64,000 bases of DNA, taken from contig JAFRRS010000011.1 of NCBI GenBank assembly GCA_017427985.1, forward strand, positions 1-64,000, written 5' to 3'. Made by a program: the position numbers and the translations under genes. The DNA comes from Bacteroidales bacterium (lineage in GTDB: Bacteria; Bacteroidota; Bacteroidia; Bacteroidales; F082). The notes under the pieces are model-generated. The model had not been told where the DNA came from. It searched no databases and saw nothing but the letters and a program-made list of their open reading frames with translations. Below, one piece after another: positions 34,361 through 43,141 of this stretch. Position 1 is the first letter of the stretch. Each line of letters opens with the position of its first letter.

Positions 34361-35674
34361 ATGGATATGCTCATTTTAGTACCGAAAACAACCAATAGGT
34401 TACATTACATCTTTGACTTGATACTCAAAGACTTACTTGGTATTTCATTCAAATTCACGACCGACAACGAGACGTTCACATCATACAACGGGCCCAAAAT
34501 GCACTACGGCAACAACAAGTTTTGGGACGAGCCTTTCCAAAAAGCCACAAATATACTTTTCGAGCACGACATCACCGAAAAAGAGCTGAAAATCGTTGAT
34601 TATAAAGATGTTAAGGCTTTCTTTCCAGTGTTTAACGACAAGTCGATGTTCCCGTTTGACTTGTTCGCCGCATCGTTTTATCTCGTGACGCGTTTCGAGG
34701 AATATCTGCCGCATATCAACGACAAGCACAACAGGTTTCAGGCAAAGGACTCTATCTTATTCAAAATGAATATGTTAGAGAAGCCGATTGTCAATATTTG
34801 GGCAAAGTATCTTGGCGCAAAGCTGAAGGAGTTTTATCCGAACCTCCAGTTGAAAAAGAAGTCATTCACCTTCGTCCCGACCTACGACGTGGATGCGGCA
34901 TGGGCATACAAAAACAAGGGCATATTCCGCTCGACGGCAGCTTTTGCTCGCGACATCATGAACATGGATTTCAGAGAATGCCAGAAAAGATGGGATGTCA
35001 TCATCGGAAGGGAAAAAGACCCGTTCGACACCTTCGACTATCAGCTGCAGCTGCAAAAAGAGCTGAATCTGCATCCGAATTATTTCATCCTTTGCGGAGA
35101 ATACGACTTCAACGACAAGAACATTTCGCTGCGAAACACTAATTTCCAGAATCTCATAAAACGCATCGGCGACTACGCCAACGTCGGCATACATCCGTCT
35201 TATTCTTCGTATCTCAACAAGGAAAAAGTTGGGAATGAGATTATAAAACTGTCGAAAGTCCTCAACAGGGAAATCACAATGAGCCGTCAGCATTTCCTTC
35301 GCCTGAACATGCCTCTCAGCTATCAGATTCTCATCGATTTGGACATAACCGACGACTACACAATGGGTTACGCCACGCTTCCAGGCTTCCGCGCCGGCAT
35401 CGCCGACACCTTCCGTTTCTATGACCTTGAGCACGACAACGTCACAAACCTCAACATCCATCCGTTTGCAGTGATGGACGGCACCATGCGCGATTATCTC
35501 GAACTCAACATCGAAGAGTCGTACAAAAAAGCCGCCGACCTCATCAGAGAAGTGAAAAACGTGGACGGCACCTTTATATTATTATGGCATAACGAGACGC
35601 TCAGCGATGAGAAACGCTGGGTTGGCTGGAAGTCGCTTTACAGAAGAATCCTCGACACCGCATCGAATCCATGA
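34361..35674 (+). CDS. polysaccharide deacetylase family protein (DUF7033-type)
   Basis: 437 residues from ATG 34361 (MDMLILVPKTTNRLHYIFDL); the upstream in-frame start at 34328 would lie before the promoter. The N-terminal domain (to about 150) is the DUF7033-like segment; the C-terminal NodB-like barrel has TYDVDAAWAYKN (metal-binding Asp pair), NVGIHPSYSSY and FILLWHNETLSD. No signal peptide, so cytoplasmic. Often found in Bacteroidota cell-envelope or capsule loci. Overlaps the following FemAB-like gene by 4 bases. Confidence 0.85.
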   Translation: MDMLILVPKTTNRLHYIFDLILKDLLGISFKFTTDNETFTSYNGPKMHYGNNKFWDEPFQKATNILFEHDITEKELKIVDYKDVKAFFPVFNDKSMFPFDLFAASFYLVTRFEEYLPHINDKHNRFQAKDSILFKMNMLEKPIVNIWAKYLGAKLKEFYPNLQLKKKSFTFVPTYDVDAAWAYKNKGIFRSTAAFARDIMNMDFRECQKRWDVIIGREKDPFDTFDYQLQLQKELNLHPNYFILCGEYDFNDKNISLRNTNFQNLIKRIGDYANVGIHPSYSSYLNKEKVGNEIIKLSKVLNREITMSRQHFLRLNMPLSYQILIDLDITDDYTMGYATLPGFRAGIADTFRFYDLEHDNVTNLNIHPFAVMDGTMRDYLELNIEESYKKAADLIREVKNVDGTFILLWHNETLSDEKRWVGWKSLYRRILDTASNP

Positions 35675-36603
35675 TACGCTATTTAACTCATAATCAGATA
35701 GATACGCAGCGTTGGGACAATTGCATCGCACAAAGTCCCGACGGAAATGTCTATTGCTGGTCATGGTATCTCGACGTCGTTCGTCCCGATTGGGAAGCCC
35801 TTGTCGAGAATGATTATGAGACCGTCATGCCGCTTGCAGGAGGCAAGAAATTCGGCATAAACTATCTTTTTCAGCCATTTTTCACTCAAAAATTCGGTGT
35901 TTTTTCAAAAAATCAGACATCAGAAGAGAAAATCGAGGAGTTTTTAAATGCGATTCCTGAAAAATTCAAGTTTGCTGATTTTAGGATTGATAAGTCTTAT
36001 AAGACACATACGATTTATTATACTGAAATCCATCGCAACATTGAACTTTCATTAAATCAAAAGTATTCTGTTTTATCTGAGAATTACAATTCCAACACCA
36101 GGCGAAATCTCACCAAAGCTAAAAAAGAAAGCCTAAAGATAGCAGAAAACGCTGAACCGTCAGTGATTATTGAGCTTTTCAGAAAAAACAGAGGCAAAGG
36201 AATCAAACATTGGGGCGATGAGGAATATGATAGATTGCTGAAGCTCGTCGAGACGGCGAAAGATCAAGGCAACTGTCTGGTTTTAGGTGTTCAAAACACT
36301 GACAATCAAATAGTTGCAGGCGCATTTTTTATGATGAGCCACAAAAGGATAGTGTTTCTTTTCTCAGGTTCAGACGAATCGAACAAAGAGAACCACGGGC
36401 TGACTTTTTTGCTCGACCATGTCATTGAAAAATACAGCGGCACGGACAAAATCCTCGATTTCGAAGGTTCCGACAACGATGGACTATCCAGGTTTTACAG
36501 TGGTTTCGGAGGAACAACAAATTATTATTACGGATTGAGGTTCAACAAACTCAATAAATTTTATAAATTTGCATTGAAAATTTTAAAACGAAAAAAATTT
36601 TAA
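35671..36603 (+). CDS. FemAB/GNAT-like acyltransferase
   Basis: 310 residues. GNAT-fold protein of the peptidoglycan-bridge (FemAB) / BioF2-like group: QSPDGNVYCWSWYLDVV at the front and NSNTRRNLTKAKKESLKI in the middle, then KENHGLTFLLDHVIEKY and LDFEGSDNDGLSRFYSGFGG. Likely transfers an aminoacyl or acyl group to a cell-wall or glycan precursor. Translation is coupled to the polysaccharide deacetylase upstream (ATGA overlap), so both probably act on one envelope polymer. Exact substrate unknown. Confidence 0.8.
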   Translation: MIRYLTHNQIDTQRWDNCIAQSPDGNVYCWSWYLDVVRPDWEALVENDYETVMPLAGGKKFGINYLFQPFFTQKFGVFSKNQTSEEKIEEFLNAIPEKFKFADFRIDKSYKTHTIYYTEIHRNIELSLNQKYSVLSENYNSNTRRNLTKAKKESLKIAENAEPSVIIELFRKNRGKGIKHWGDEEYDRLLKLVETAKDQGNCLVLGVQNTDNQIVAGAFFMMSHKRIVFLFSGSDESNKENHGLTFLLDHVIEKYSGTDKILDFEGSDNDGLSRFYSGFGGTTNYYYGLRFNKLNKFYKFALKILKRKKF

Positions 36604-36609
36604 CAAACC

Positions 36610-37269
36610 ATGGTAAAAGTCATAGAACTCGGTGCTTCCAACACCATCATCAACAACTACATAGCAGAGTTGAGAAACGTTGAAGTGCAAGGCGACAGGA
36701 TGCGTTTCCGCAAAAACCTTGAGCGTATCGGCGAGCTTATCGCATACGAAATCAGCAAGACTCTTGATTATGAGACCGTTACCGTCACCACGCCTCTCGG
36801 AGAGAAAGACATGAACATCATCGTCGACCAGCCAGTCCTCGCCACCATCATGCGTGCGGGACTGCCTTTGCATCAAGGGTTTTTGAACATTTTCGACAAG
36901 GCCGACAACGCCTTCATAGCAGCATACAGAAAATATGACAAAAACGAGGATTTCGAGATCCGCATCGAGTATTATTCAGCCGCCAACATCGATGGCCGCG
37001 TGCTCATGCTCGTCGACCCGATGCTAGCCACCGGTTCATCGCTTGTGCAGTGCCTCGACGGTCTTCTTCACGACGAGATGAAACCTTCTAAGCTGCACCT
37101 CGTGGCAGTTATCGCCAGTGCGGAAGGCGTTGATTATGTCAAGAAAAAACTGGCGAAATACGATGCCACATTATGGGTTGGCGACATCGACGACGAACTG
37201 ACGGCAAAGGCCTACATCGTCCCAGGTCTGGGTGACGCCGGCGACCTCGCCTATGGTGAAAAAGAATAA
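36610..37269 (+). CDS. upp: uracil phosphoribosyltransferase
   Basis: 219 residues, cytoplasmic. Makes UMP from uracil and PRPP (pyrimidine salvage). Motifs: TIMRAGLPLHQG, the PRPP loop LVDPMLATGSSL, and the uracil-binding GLGDAGDLAYG at the C terminus. 6 bases after the FemAB-like gene, same strand, possibly cotranscribed. A family C palindrome follows the stop codon. Confidence 0.95.
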   Translation: MVKVIELGASNTIINNYIAELRNVEVQGDRMRFRKNLERIGELIAYEISKTLDYETVTVTTPLGEKDMNIIVDQPVLATIMRAGLPLHQGFLNIFDKADNAFIAAYRKYDKNEDFEIRIEYYSAANIDGRVLMLVDPMLATGSSLVQCLDGLLHDEMKPSKLHLVAVIASAEGVDYVKKKLAKYDATLWVGDIDDELTAKAYIVPGLGDAGDLAYGEKE

Positions 37270-37276
37270 CCTGTAG

Positions 37277-37298
37277 GGGATAAGGCATGCCTTATCCC
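37277..37298. repeat. family C perfect palindrome
   Basis: 22-base perfect palindrome with arm GGGATAAGGCA, in the 63-base gap after upp. Identical to 39082-39103, which is inside a coding sequence. Confidence 0.95.
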
Positions 37299-37332
37299 AA
37301 CGGGATGAAATAATCATTAGATACATTATTTT

Positions 37333-38679
37333 ATGGCAAACAATAAAGAAAGTTTCGGTTCCAAATTCGGAATCATAGCGGCGGCGGCAGGTTCCGCCAT
37401 CGGATTAGGCAACATCTACCGTTTCCCATGTGAGGCGGGCGCCAACGGCGGCGGCGCGTTTTTCATCGTGTACCTCGCCATCGTGCTCCTCATGGGACTA
37501 CCGCTGATGGTGTCGGAGTTCGTCATCGGACGACGCTCGGGCAAGAATCCAGTTGGCGCGTTCAAGACACTCGCCCCAGAGCAAAAAGGCTGGTCCGGAA
37601 TAGGTTACATGGGAGTGGTTTGCGCGTTCCTCATCCTCGCATTCTACTGCACAGTGGCAGGCTGGACCATCGACGCGGTGGGCAAATCCATCATCAACTA
37701 TTACCACGGATTGGACAATGCCACCATCCAAAAAGACTTCGACAGCCTGATGAATGAGACATGGCAGCCAATACTCAGCGAAGGCATTTTCATCTTCCTC
37801 ACGGCATTGATCATTGTAAAAGGCGTTACGAAAGGTATTGAGAAATACTCGAAAATCCTCATGCCGATACTGCTTGGAATATTGATAATCCTCGGAATCA
37901 AATCGCTGACATTGCCTGGAGCCAAAGCAGGTATAGAGTTTTTCCTGAAACCGGATTTCTCGAAAATCACTGGCACGGTGCTCATCAACGCACTCGGACA
38001 GGCATTTTTCTCATTGAGTCTGGGCATGGGCTGTCTTATAACCTACGGCTCGTACATCGCGAAGAAAGACAACCTCACATCAACGGCATTTATGGTGTGC
38101 ATCAGCGACACCCTCATCGCGATTTTGGCAGGCATCGTCATCTTTCCAGCTGCGTTCTCGTTCGGAATCAAACCTGAAGCCGGCGATTCGTTGGCGTTTG
38201 TTACCCTTCCGATGCTGTTCAACCAGATGGCAGGCGGCTATTTCTTCTGCCTGATTTTCTTCTTGCTTCTGACGATAGCGGCTCTCACCTCCTCCATCTC
38301 ACTTCTGGAAGTGGCGGTGTTGTTTATTACCGAAGAATTGAAAATCGACCGCAAGAAAGCCACTATTTACTCGGCAATCGGAGCGTTTCTGCTATGCATC
38401 ATCGCAAGCCAGAGTCTGCACGACGGCACACCGCTGAAGATTTTCGGCTTCAGAATCTTCGACGCCCTTGATGAGTTCACCTCCACGATTCTGATGACCG
38501 TCGGCGGCTTGCTTACCGTTGTTTTCCTCGGCTGGAAGATGAAAAAATCCGATTTCATGGAAGAATACACCAACGGCGGCACAGTGAGCATGGGATTGAG
38601 AAAAATCATGTATTTCATCATCAGATACCTTTCACCCGTGGCAATCACTGTGATTTTGATAACACAATTCATTAAATAG
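37333..38679 (+). CDS. sodium-dependent transporter of the NSS/SNF family
   Basis: 448 residues, 11-12 membrane helices. The signature of neurotransmitter:sodium symporters is at the front: AAAGSAIGLGNIYRFPCEAG with the unwound TM1 region, then GLPLMVSEFVIGRRSG. FSLSLGMGCLITYGSY covers the TM6-like site. Bacterial members move amino acids with sodium. Substrate cannot be read from sequence. Monocistronic; flanked by repeats on both sides. Confidence 0.92.
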   Translation: MANNKESFGSKFGIIAAAAGSAIGLGNIYRFPCEAGANGGGAFFIVYLAIVLLMGLPLMVSEFVIGRRSGKNPVGAFKTLAPEQKGWSGIGYMGVVCAFLILAFYCTVAGWTIDAVGKSIINYYHGLDNATIQKDFDSLMNETWQPILSEGIFIFLTALIIVKGVTKGIEKYSKILMPILLGILIILGIKSLTLPGAKAGIEFFLKPDFSKITGTVLINALGQAFFSLSLGMGCLITYGSYIAKKDNLTSTAFMVCISDTLIAILAGIVIFPAAFSFGIKPEAGDSLAFVTLPMLFNQMAGGYFFCLIFFLLLTIAALTSSISLLEVAVLFITEELKIDRKKATIYSAIGAFLLCIIASQSLHDGTPLKIFGFRIFDALDEFTSTILMTVGGLLTVVFLGWKMKKSDFMEEYTNGGTVSMGLRKIMYFIIRYLSPVAITVILITQFIK

Positions 38680-38680
38680 A

Positions 38681-38741
38681 ATACAGAAGTCAGGAGACAG
38701 GAGACAGAATATTCTGGATTCCGGCTTCTGTCTTCCGACTT
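38681..38741. repeat. family F repeat with inverted arms
   Basis: Imperfect inverted repeat: GAAGTCAGGAGACAG at the front and CTGTCTTCCGACTTC at the end. Related to 17873-17906. Fills the gap between the symporter and the HhH protein. Confidence 0.7.
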
Positions 38742-38756
38742 CAAAAACTAAAATTT

Positions 38757-39500
38757 ATGGACAATTTCAAGCGTTTTATGACATTTTCGCGCGGCGAGCG
38801 CATTGCAATCATCACCATCGTCTCGATGATTGTTATCATATTGATTATCAAATATTTAATCATTAACAACCCACCAAAAAGAGATTATTATAAACATGAT
38901 TTAGATTCGATAATCGCAAGACGCGAGGCGGTTTTGGATTCGATTAGGGTTGCCGATTCGATAGAAAAAATCAGGACGCGAAAGGGCAAGGCATGCCTTG
39001 CCACAACGGGATACGATAATGTTTCAACAGAAAACCAACAAAAACGTCAAAAATCGAAATCACCATCGAAAACATCACGTGGGGATAAGGCATGCCTTAT
39101 CCCATCAATCATCGACATCAACACCGCCGACACCACCCAATTGAAACAATTACCGGGCATCGGGGCGTCGTTTGCAAAATGGATTGTGAACTATCGCGAG
39201 AAATTAGGCGGTTATTGCGAAACCGAGCAATTGCTGGAGGTTTACCGAATGGACTCTGTGCGGTTTAATGACATTAAAAACTACGTGAAAATCGATTCGA
39301 CATTTATTCCTAACAAATTGAGAATCAATTCTGATGCATTCAAGGTTTTGCTCAGGCATCCTTATCTTGAATATGAAGACGTGAAGAAAATCGTGAACTA
39401 CCGCGAACAAAAAGGAATAATCACATCGTGGGAGCAATTGACGAAAGTCGTTGGTGACGGGATAAAGCCAAAGTTAAGATATTATGTTGATTATCAATAA
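38757..39500 (+). CDS. membrane-anchored helix-hairpin-helix (ComEA-like) protein
   Basis: 247 residues. One N-terminal membrane helix (IAIITIVSMIVIILIIKYLI) and a hydrophilic linker (about 40-120), then two HhH modules: INTADTTQLKQLPGIGASFAK (first) and HPYLEYEDVKKIVNYREQKG (second). Such proteins bind DNA outside the cytoplasmic membrane; a role in DNA uptake is plausible but not shown. The linker contains two family C palindromes (38985-39002, 39082-39103), both read in the same register as KACL, so the linker has grown by repeat insertion. Confidence 0.85.
   Translation: MDNFKRFMTFSRGERIAIITIVSMIVIILIIKYLIINNPPKRDYYKHDLDSIIARREAVLDSIRVADSIEKIRTRKGKACLATTGYDNVSTENQQKRQKSKSPSKTSRGDKACLIPSIIDINTADTTQLKQLPGIGASFAKWIVNYREKLGGYCETEQLLEVYRMDSVRFNDIKNYVKIDSTFIPNKLRINSDAFKVLLRHPYLEYEDVKKIVNYREQKGIITSWEQLTKVVGDGIKPKLRYYVDYQ
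38985..39002. repeat. family C variant palindrome in the HhH gene
   Basis: 18-base perfect palindrome with arm GGCAAGGCA, followed by ACAACGGG, a flank it shares with the copy at 37277 (AACGGG). In frame. Confidence 0.9.
39082..39103. repeat. family C palindrome in the HhH gene
   Basis: 22 bases, identical to 37277-37298. In frame, encoding the second GDKACLIP. Confidence 0.95.
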
Positions 39501-39559
39501 TTTATATCATCATGGTTTTAAGACAATCATCATGATGTTGAGATGTAAGAAATTATTTG

Positions 39560-39567
39560 TATATTTG
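39560..39567 (+). promoter_or_regulatory. -7 box of the kinase-like gene
   Basis: TATATTTG, 24 bases before ATG 39591. Confidence 0.6.
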
Positions 39568-39590
39568 CAACGAGAAAAATAGTATAAATT

Positions 39591-40415
39591 ATGAACAACG
39601 CAGAGTTTTGGGCATCGGTTAATAGCATCATTGGGGATGGTTTCACGCCTGAAGGTCTGCAAAAATTGGATAGTTATGCAGAACAATTCATCAGCGGAAG
39701 GTTGGTATATCAACGATTTTCACCGCGCGAACAGCATGGCTGCGCAGAGGGAGGTGCAACGCATGTCATTGCATCCCTACTCGCGGGAGCAAAAGCTGGA
39801 ACAGATAGCGAGCATCAGGCAGCACTCGGCGATTTCAAAAGAGAGTGCCAATTGGGAGCGCAGCAGGAAGCAGTAATTGAGCAATGGGCAAAACGTGTCT
39901 ATAGCTGGTATGACAATGTTGATCAATTCCTTGAGATTTCATTTGGATATCAATTAGCCGAAGGAGGCGAAGCCATTGTTTATGACCATGGTTCAACCCT
40001 TATCAAATCCATTGGATTGGACTATTTCATACAACCAATTTTTGCACTTGACCGAATCTCTTTGCACAATGCCTATTTCCCTGAAACGACAATGAAAGTG
40101 CTTGGATTTGGCAGGACTGCAGATGGCGATTTTAAAGTAATCGTTGAGCAACCTTTTATAGAAGGTTCACATGTATCAGACGAAAAAATTGCTACATTCG
40201 CTCAAAAAATGGGTTTCAATCTGATAAATCCTAAAAATTGGACTTATGCAACTCCTGAAATCTACTTAAGCGACCTTCATGATGAAAATGTAATACGCTC
40301 AAAGGAAGGAAATGTTTTCGTTGTGGATTGCGATATAAGGATAAATACGCCAGAGTTGAGATGTGGAGGAAAAAGAAAATTGAATACTGATATAGAAATC
40401 ATTAATTACTTATAA
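39591..40415 (+). CDS. orphan polyvalent-type protein kinase fold
   Basis: 274 residues. Residues about 35-110 (YQRFSPREQHGCAEGGATHVIAS...LGAQQEAVIEQWAKRVYSWY) match the front of kinase-like domains in phage/ICE polyvalent proteins. The C-terminal lobe has a kinase-like catalytic loop LSDLHDENVI followed by VFVVDCD (metal-binding Asp), comparable to HxDxHxxN...D of aminoglycoside- and protein-kinase folds. In polyvalent proteins such domains are parts of large multi-domain polypeptides injected with DNA; here it stands alone beside housekeeping genes. It may be a domesticated remnant. Target unknown. Confidence 0.65.
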   Translation: MNNAEFWASVNSIIGDGFTPEGLQKLDSYAEQFISGRLVYQRFSPREQHGCAEGGATHVIASLLAGAKAGTDSEHQAALGDFKRECQLGAQQEAVIEQWAKRVYSWYDNVDQFLEISFGYQLAEGGEAIVYDHGSTLIKSIGLDYFIQPIFALDRISLHNAYFPETTMKVLGFGRTADGDFKVIVEQPFIEGSHVSDEKIATFAQKMGFNLINPKNWTYATPEIYLSDLHDENVIRSKEGNVFVVDCDIRINTPELRCGGKRKLNTDIEIINYL

Positions 40416-40502
40416 TCATATCTGTAAAAACACCATCCCAATTCTTTTGATATTTATCACTCTTCATTCCAAATCACAGAGAAAAAAGATAAAAATTTAA
40501 TC

Positions 40503-41330
40503 TTATTTCCGCTTCTCAACAAAGATTGCTTGTTGGTCGAGACTAAATGTGAACATGCAATTATAAGCTGTACTGAGCACACTGAAACTATTCATGCCTG
40601 CAGGACGATAAAGAAGAAAATTGCAGATGTCGGTCGGCGTGATGAAAGGATTGTCTTTCAGATGTGAATGCACTGTCATTCTTACTTCCTCGCCACCTTC
40701 TTTTGTCGGAATAGATATCAATGAATTATGATATTTGCGGAAAGCAATCGGCTCCAGATTATCGTCGAAATCAATCGAATAATCATTACCGAAAGGTATC
40801 AGATCATGCTTAACAGTTCCTTGAAGGACATACATCCTGATAAGACGGTCATTCATTTCTATAATATCAATATTTGGGGAGCCAAATGACTTGGACGCAA
40901 ACAGCATTTTATCGCCATATTTGCTGATGGCTCTCTCAAGAATTATATTCTTTCTATGCCACAAAGTCCTCTCTACCTCTGAAATCGGACGGATAGAGTC
41001 GATGACATACGCTTCATTGCCAAGTGTGCTGGTTCGGTATTCAAGCACACAGTTTTCGTTGTTTCTATCAAAGAAAACAACGGCCCAAGTGTTGGCGTCA
41101 AGCTGATAAGTGACACTGCCGCCCACATTCGCCAAATCACAATTTTCAAACATGAGGTCGGTGGCAATCCAGTTGGCTCGCTCCGAGTAATAAAGTTGAA
41201 AACCTTCAGCGACAATGCTATCGTTAATTGCCTGCATTTGGGCAGTCGATGGCATCTTTTTCAAAGTCGAGCATGATGCAAGACCAAATGCCACACAACA
41301 AAGTGTAAGTAACAGTTTTACGTTTTTCAT
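40503..41330 (-). CDS. hypothetical lipoprotein
   Basis: 275 residues, not recognised. Signal with lipobox MKNVKLLLTLCCVAFGLASC. No known domain seen; a mixed alpha/beta composition with VTVHSHLK-like and FITPTDICNFLLYR segments. The preceding 87-base gap (40416-40502) holds nothing I recognise. Divergent to the GNAT-symporter gene; both promoters lie in a perfect inverted repeat (41341-41385). Confidence 0.75.
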   Translation of the reverse strand: MKNVKLLLTLCCVAFGLASCSTLKKMPSTAQMQAINDSIVAEGFQLYYSERANWIATDLMFENCDLANVGGSVTYQLDANTWAVVFFDRNNENCVLEYRTSTLGNEAYVIDSIRPISEVERTLWHRKNIILERAISKYGDKMLFASKSFGSPNIDIIEMNDRLIRMYVLQGTVKHDLIPFGNDYSIDFDDNLEPIAFRKYHNSLISIPTKEGGEEVRMTVHSHLKDNPFITPTDICNFLLYRPAGMNSFSVLSTAYNCMFTFSLDQQAIFVEKRK

Positions 41331-41340
41331 AGCAATTGTT

Positions 41341-41385
41341 TTTTCGGTGCAAATATAACAAAAATCATTATATTTGCACCGAAAA
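41341..41385. promoter_or_regulatory. divergent promoters built as a 17-base inverted repeat
   Basis: TTTTCGGTGCAAATATA (41341-41357) and its exact complement TATATTTGCACCGAAAA (41369-41385). Each arm contains the -7 box TATATTTG for one direction, so the lipoprotein and GNAT-symporter genes share mirror-image promoters. The extra GCACCGAAAA flank beyond the -7 box is perhaps an operator half-site. Confidence 0.75.
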
Positions 41386-41395
41386 AAGCATCTTT

Positions 41396-43126
41396 ATGTC
41401 AAAGATTGACAATTCTCAACCAACCCGCAAAATTCGCAAAGTCTCGTTGCCTGAAGACGGCGAACGACTGCTCGAGGTCTTCGCGGCAGCGAAAGGCATC
41501 ATGGTGGCGGATGGTAACGCGAACCAGTGGACTGACGGCTATCCGTCGCTGGAGATTGTACAGGCTGACATAGAGAAAGACGGCGGCTTTGTGGTCGAAG
41601 ATGACGGAAAAATAGTGGCTTATTTCGCATTTCTGCACTCGCCAGAACCGACATACGACAAGATTTATGACGGCAAATGGCTCGACGACACGAAACCTTA
41701 CCACGTGATACACCGCATCGCGAGTTTCCCTGAAGTACATGGCATCTTCCAGAGTATCATGGAGTTCTGCTTCGCAAGGGAACGCAACATCCGCATCGAC
41801 ACGCATCGCGACAACAAAATAATGCAGCATAACATCCAGAAATTTGGATTCAAATATTGCGGCATCATACATCTCGCCAACGGCGACGAACGTTTAGCAT
41901 ATCAGAAAATGACAGAAAAGAAAAAACTTTCCCTTACCGCCCAAATCGGCATCGCCCTCGTGTTGGCGGTGATAGCTGGCGTGCTGCTGCGCAACCAGGC
42001 TGATTTCGTCAACGAATATATCAAACCGATAGGCTTGATATTCCTTAACTTATTGAAATTCATCGTCGTACCACTTGTACTCTTTTCAATAATGGCAGGA
42101 ATACTGTCAATGAACGACATCTCTAAAGTGGGCAGGCTGGGACTCCGAACCTTGATTTATTTCATAACGACAACCCTTTTCGCGGTGACGCTGGGACTTG
42201 TTGTGCCAAGTTTAGTAAAAGGCTTTCTGCCAACCATACACATAAGCACGGAAGCCATTTCGGCGGTCGTCGAAACCCCTCATCTGACGGTGATGGACCA
42301 GATAGTCGCAATGTTTCCCGACAACCTCCTCACGCCAATCAACTCTATGGCGATGATGCAGGTCATCGTGATTGCTCTGTTTTTCGGCATCGCCATGGTG
42401 CACGTGGGCGAGAAAGGCGCGATGGCGCGCAAGGTGACGCTCAGCTTCAACGACGTGGTGTGCAAGATTTTGGAATATATCATGGCATTAGCCCCAATCG
42501 GCGTGTTCTGCATGCTGACACCGGTGGTGGTTGAAAACGGTCCGTCGGTGCTCGGCTCCTACGCAGCACTGCTGGCATTGGCATATTTCTGCTTCGCCGT
42601 ACATGCAGGCTTGGTGTATTCCTCAGCAGTATGGCTTCTGGGCGGTCTGTCACCACTGAAATTCTTCAAAGGGATGCAACCTGCCATGCTGTTCGCCTTC
42701 TCCAGTGACTCGTCAGTGGCGACACTGCCTTATTCCATGCAATGCACTGAAAAACTTGGCGTCAGCAAAGACATCGGGCGTTTTGTGCTGTCGCTGGGTG
42801 CGACCATCAACATGGACGGCGTAGCCATCTATCTCGGCGTCGCGTCGGTGTTTATGGCGAACTGCTGCGGCATCGACCTCTCCATGAGTCAGTATATGGC
42901 AATAGCGTTCGCTTCAACAATAGCTTCCATCGGAACGCCGGGTATCCCTGGAGGTAGCTTGGCGCTGATGGCGATGGTATTCGCGTCGGCAGGAATCCCT
43001 GTAGAATGTGTGGCAGTAGCGGCAGGCATCGACCGAATCATCGACATGGGTCGCACCGTGATGTCGGTCACCGGTGACGCATCTTGCGCCGTAGTGATGC
43101 AAAAATTATTAGGAAAAATTGAATAA
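41396..43126 (+). CDS. GNAT acetyltransferase fused to a DAACS-type amino-acid/dicarboxylate symporter
   Basis: 576 residues from ATG 41396 (an earlier in-frame start at 41336 lies upstream of the promoter). Residues 1-171 are a GNAT domain: VEDDGKIVAYFAFLHSPEP, VIHRIASFPEVHGI, DTHRDNKIMQHNIQKFGFKYCG. Residues 172-576 (from MTEKKKLSLTAQIG) are a full glutamate/dicarboxylate:cation symporter, with SSDSSVATLPYSM, NMDGVAIYLG, and SIGTPGIPGGSLAL. Family members are normally separate genes; the join falls just where a GNAT stop would be expected. Possibly a natural fusion, or a recently lost stop codon. Substrate probably Glu/Asp or Ser/Thr. Confidence 0.85.
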   Translation: MSKIDNSQPTRKIRKVSLPEDGERLLEVFAAAKGIMVADGNANQWTDGYPSLEIVQADIEKDGGFVVEDDGKIVAYFAFLHSPEPTYDKIYDGKWLDDTKPYHVIHRIASFPEVHGIFQSIMEFCFARERNIRIDTHRDNKIMQHNIQKFGFKYCGIIHLANGDERLAYQKMTEKKKLSLTAQIGIALVLAVIAGVLLRNQADFVNEYIKPIGLIFLNLLKFIVVPLVLFSIMAGILSMNDISKVGRLGLRTLIYFITTTLFAVTLGLVVPSLVKGFLPTIHISTEAISAVVETPHLTVMDQIVAMFPDNLLTPINSMAMMQVIVIALFFGIAMVHVGEKGAMARKVTLSFNDVVCKILEYIMALAPIGVFCMLTPVVVENGPSVLGSYAALLALAYFCFAVHAGLVYSSAVWLLGGLSPLKFFKGMQPAMLFAFSSDSSVATLPYSMQCTEKLGVSKDIGRFVLSLGATINMDGVAIYLGVASVFMANCCGIDLSMSQYMAIAFASTIASIGTPGIPGGSLALMAMVFASAGIPVECVAVAAGIDRIIDMGRTVMSVTGDASCAVVMQKLLGKIE

Positions 43127-43141
43127 TAAAATCTATTAACC

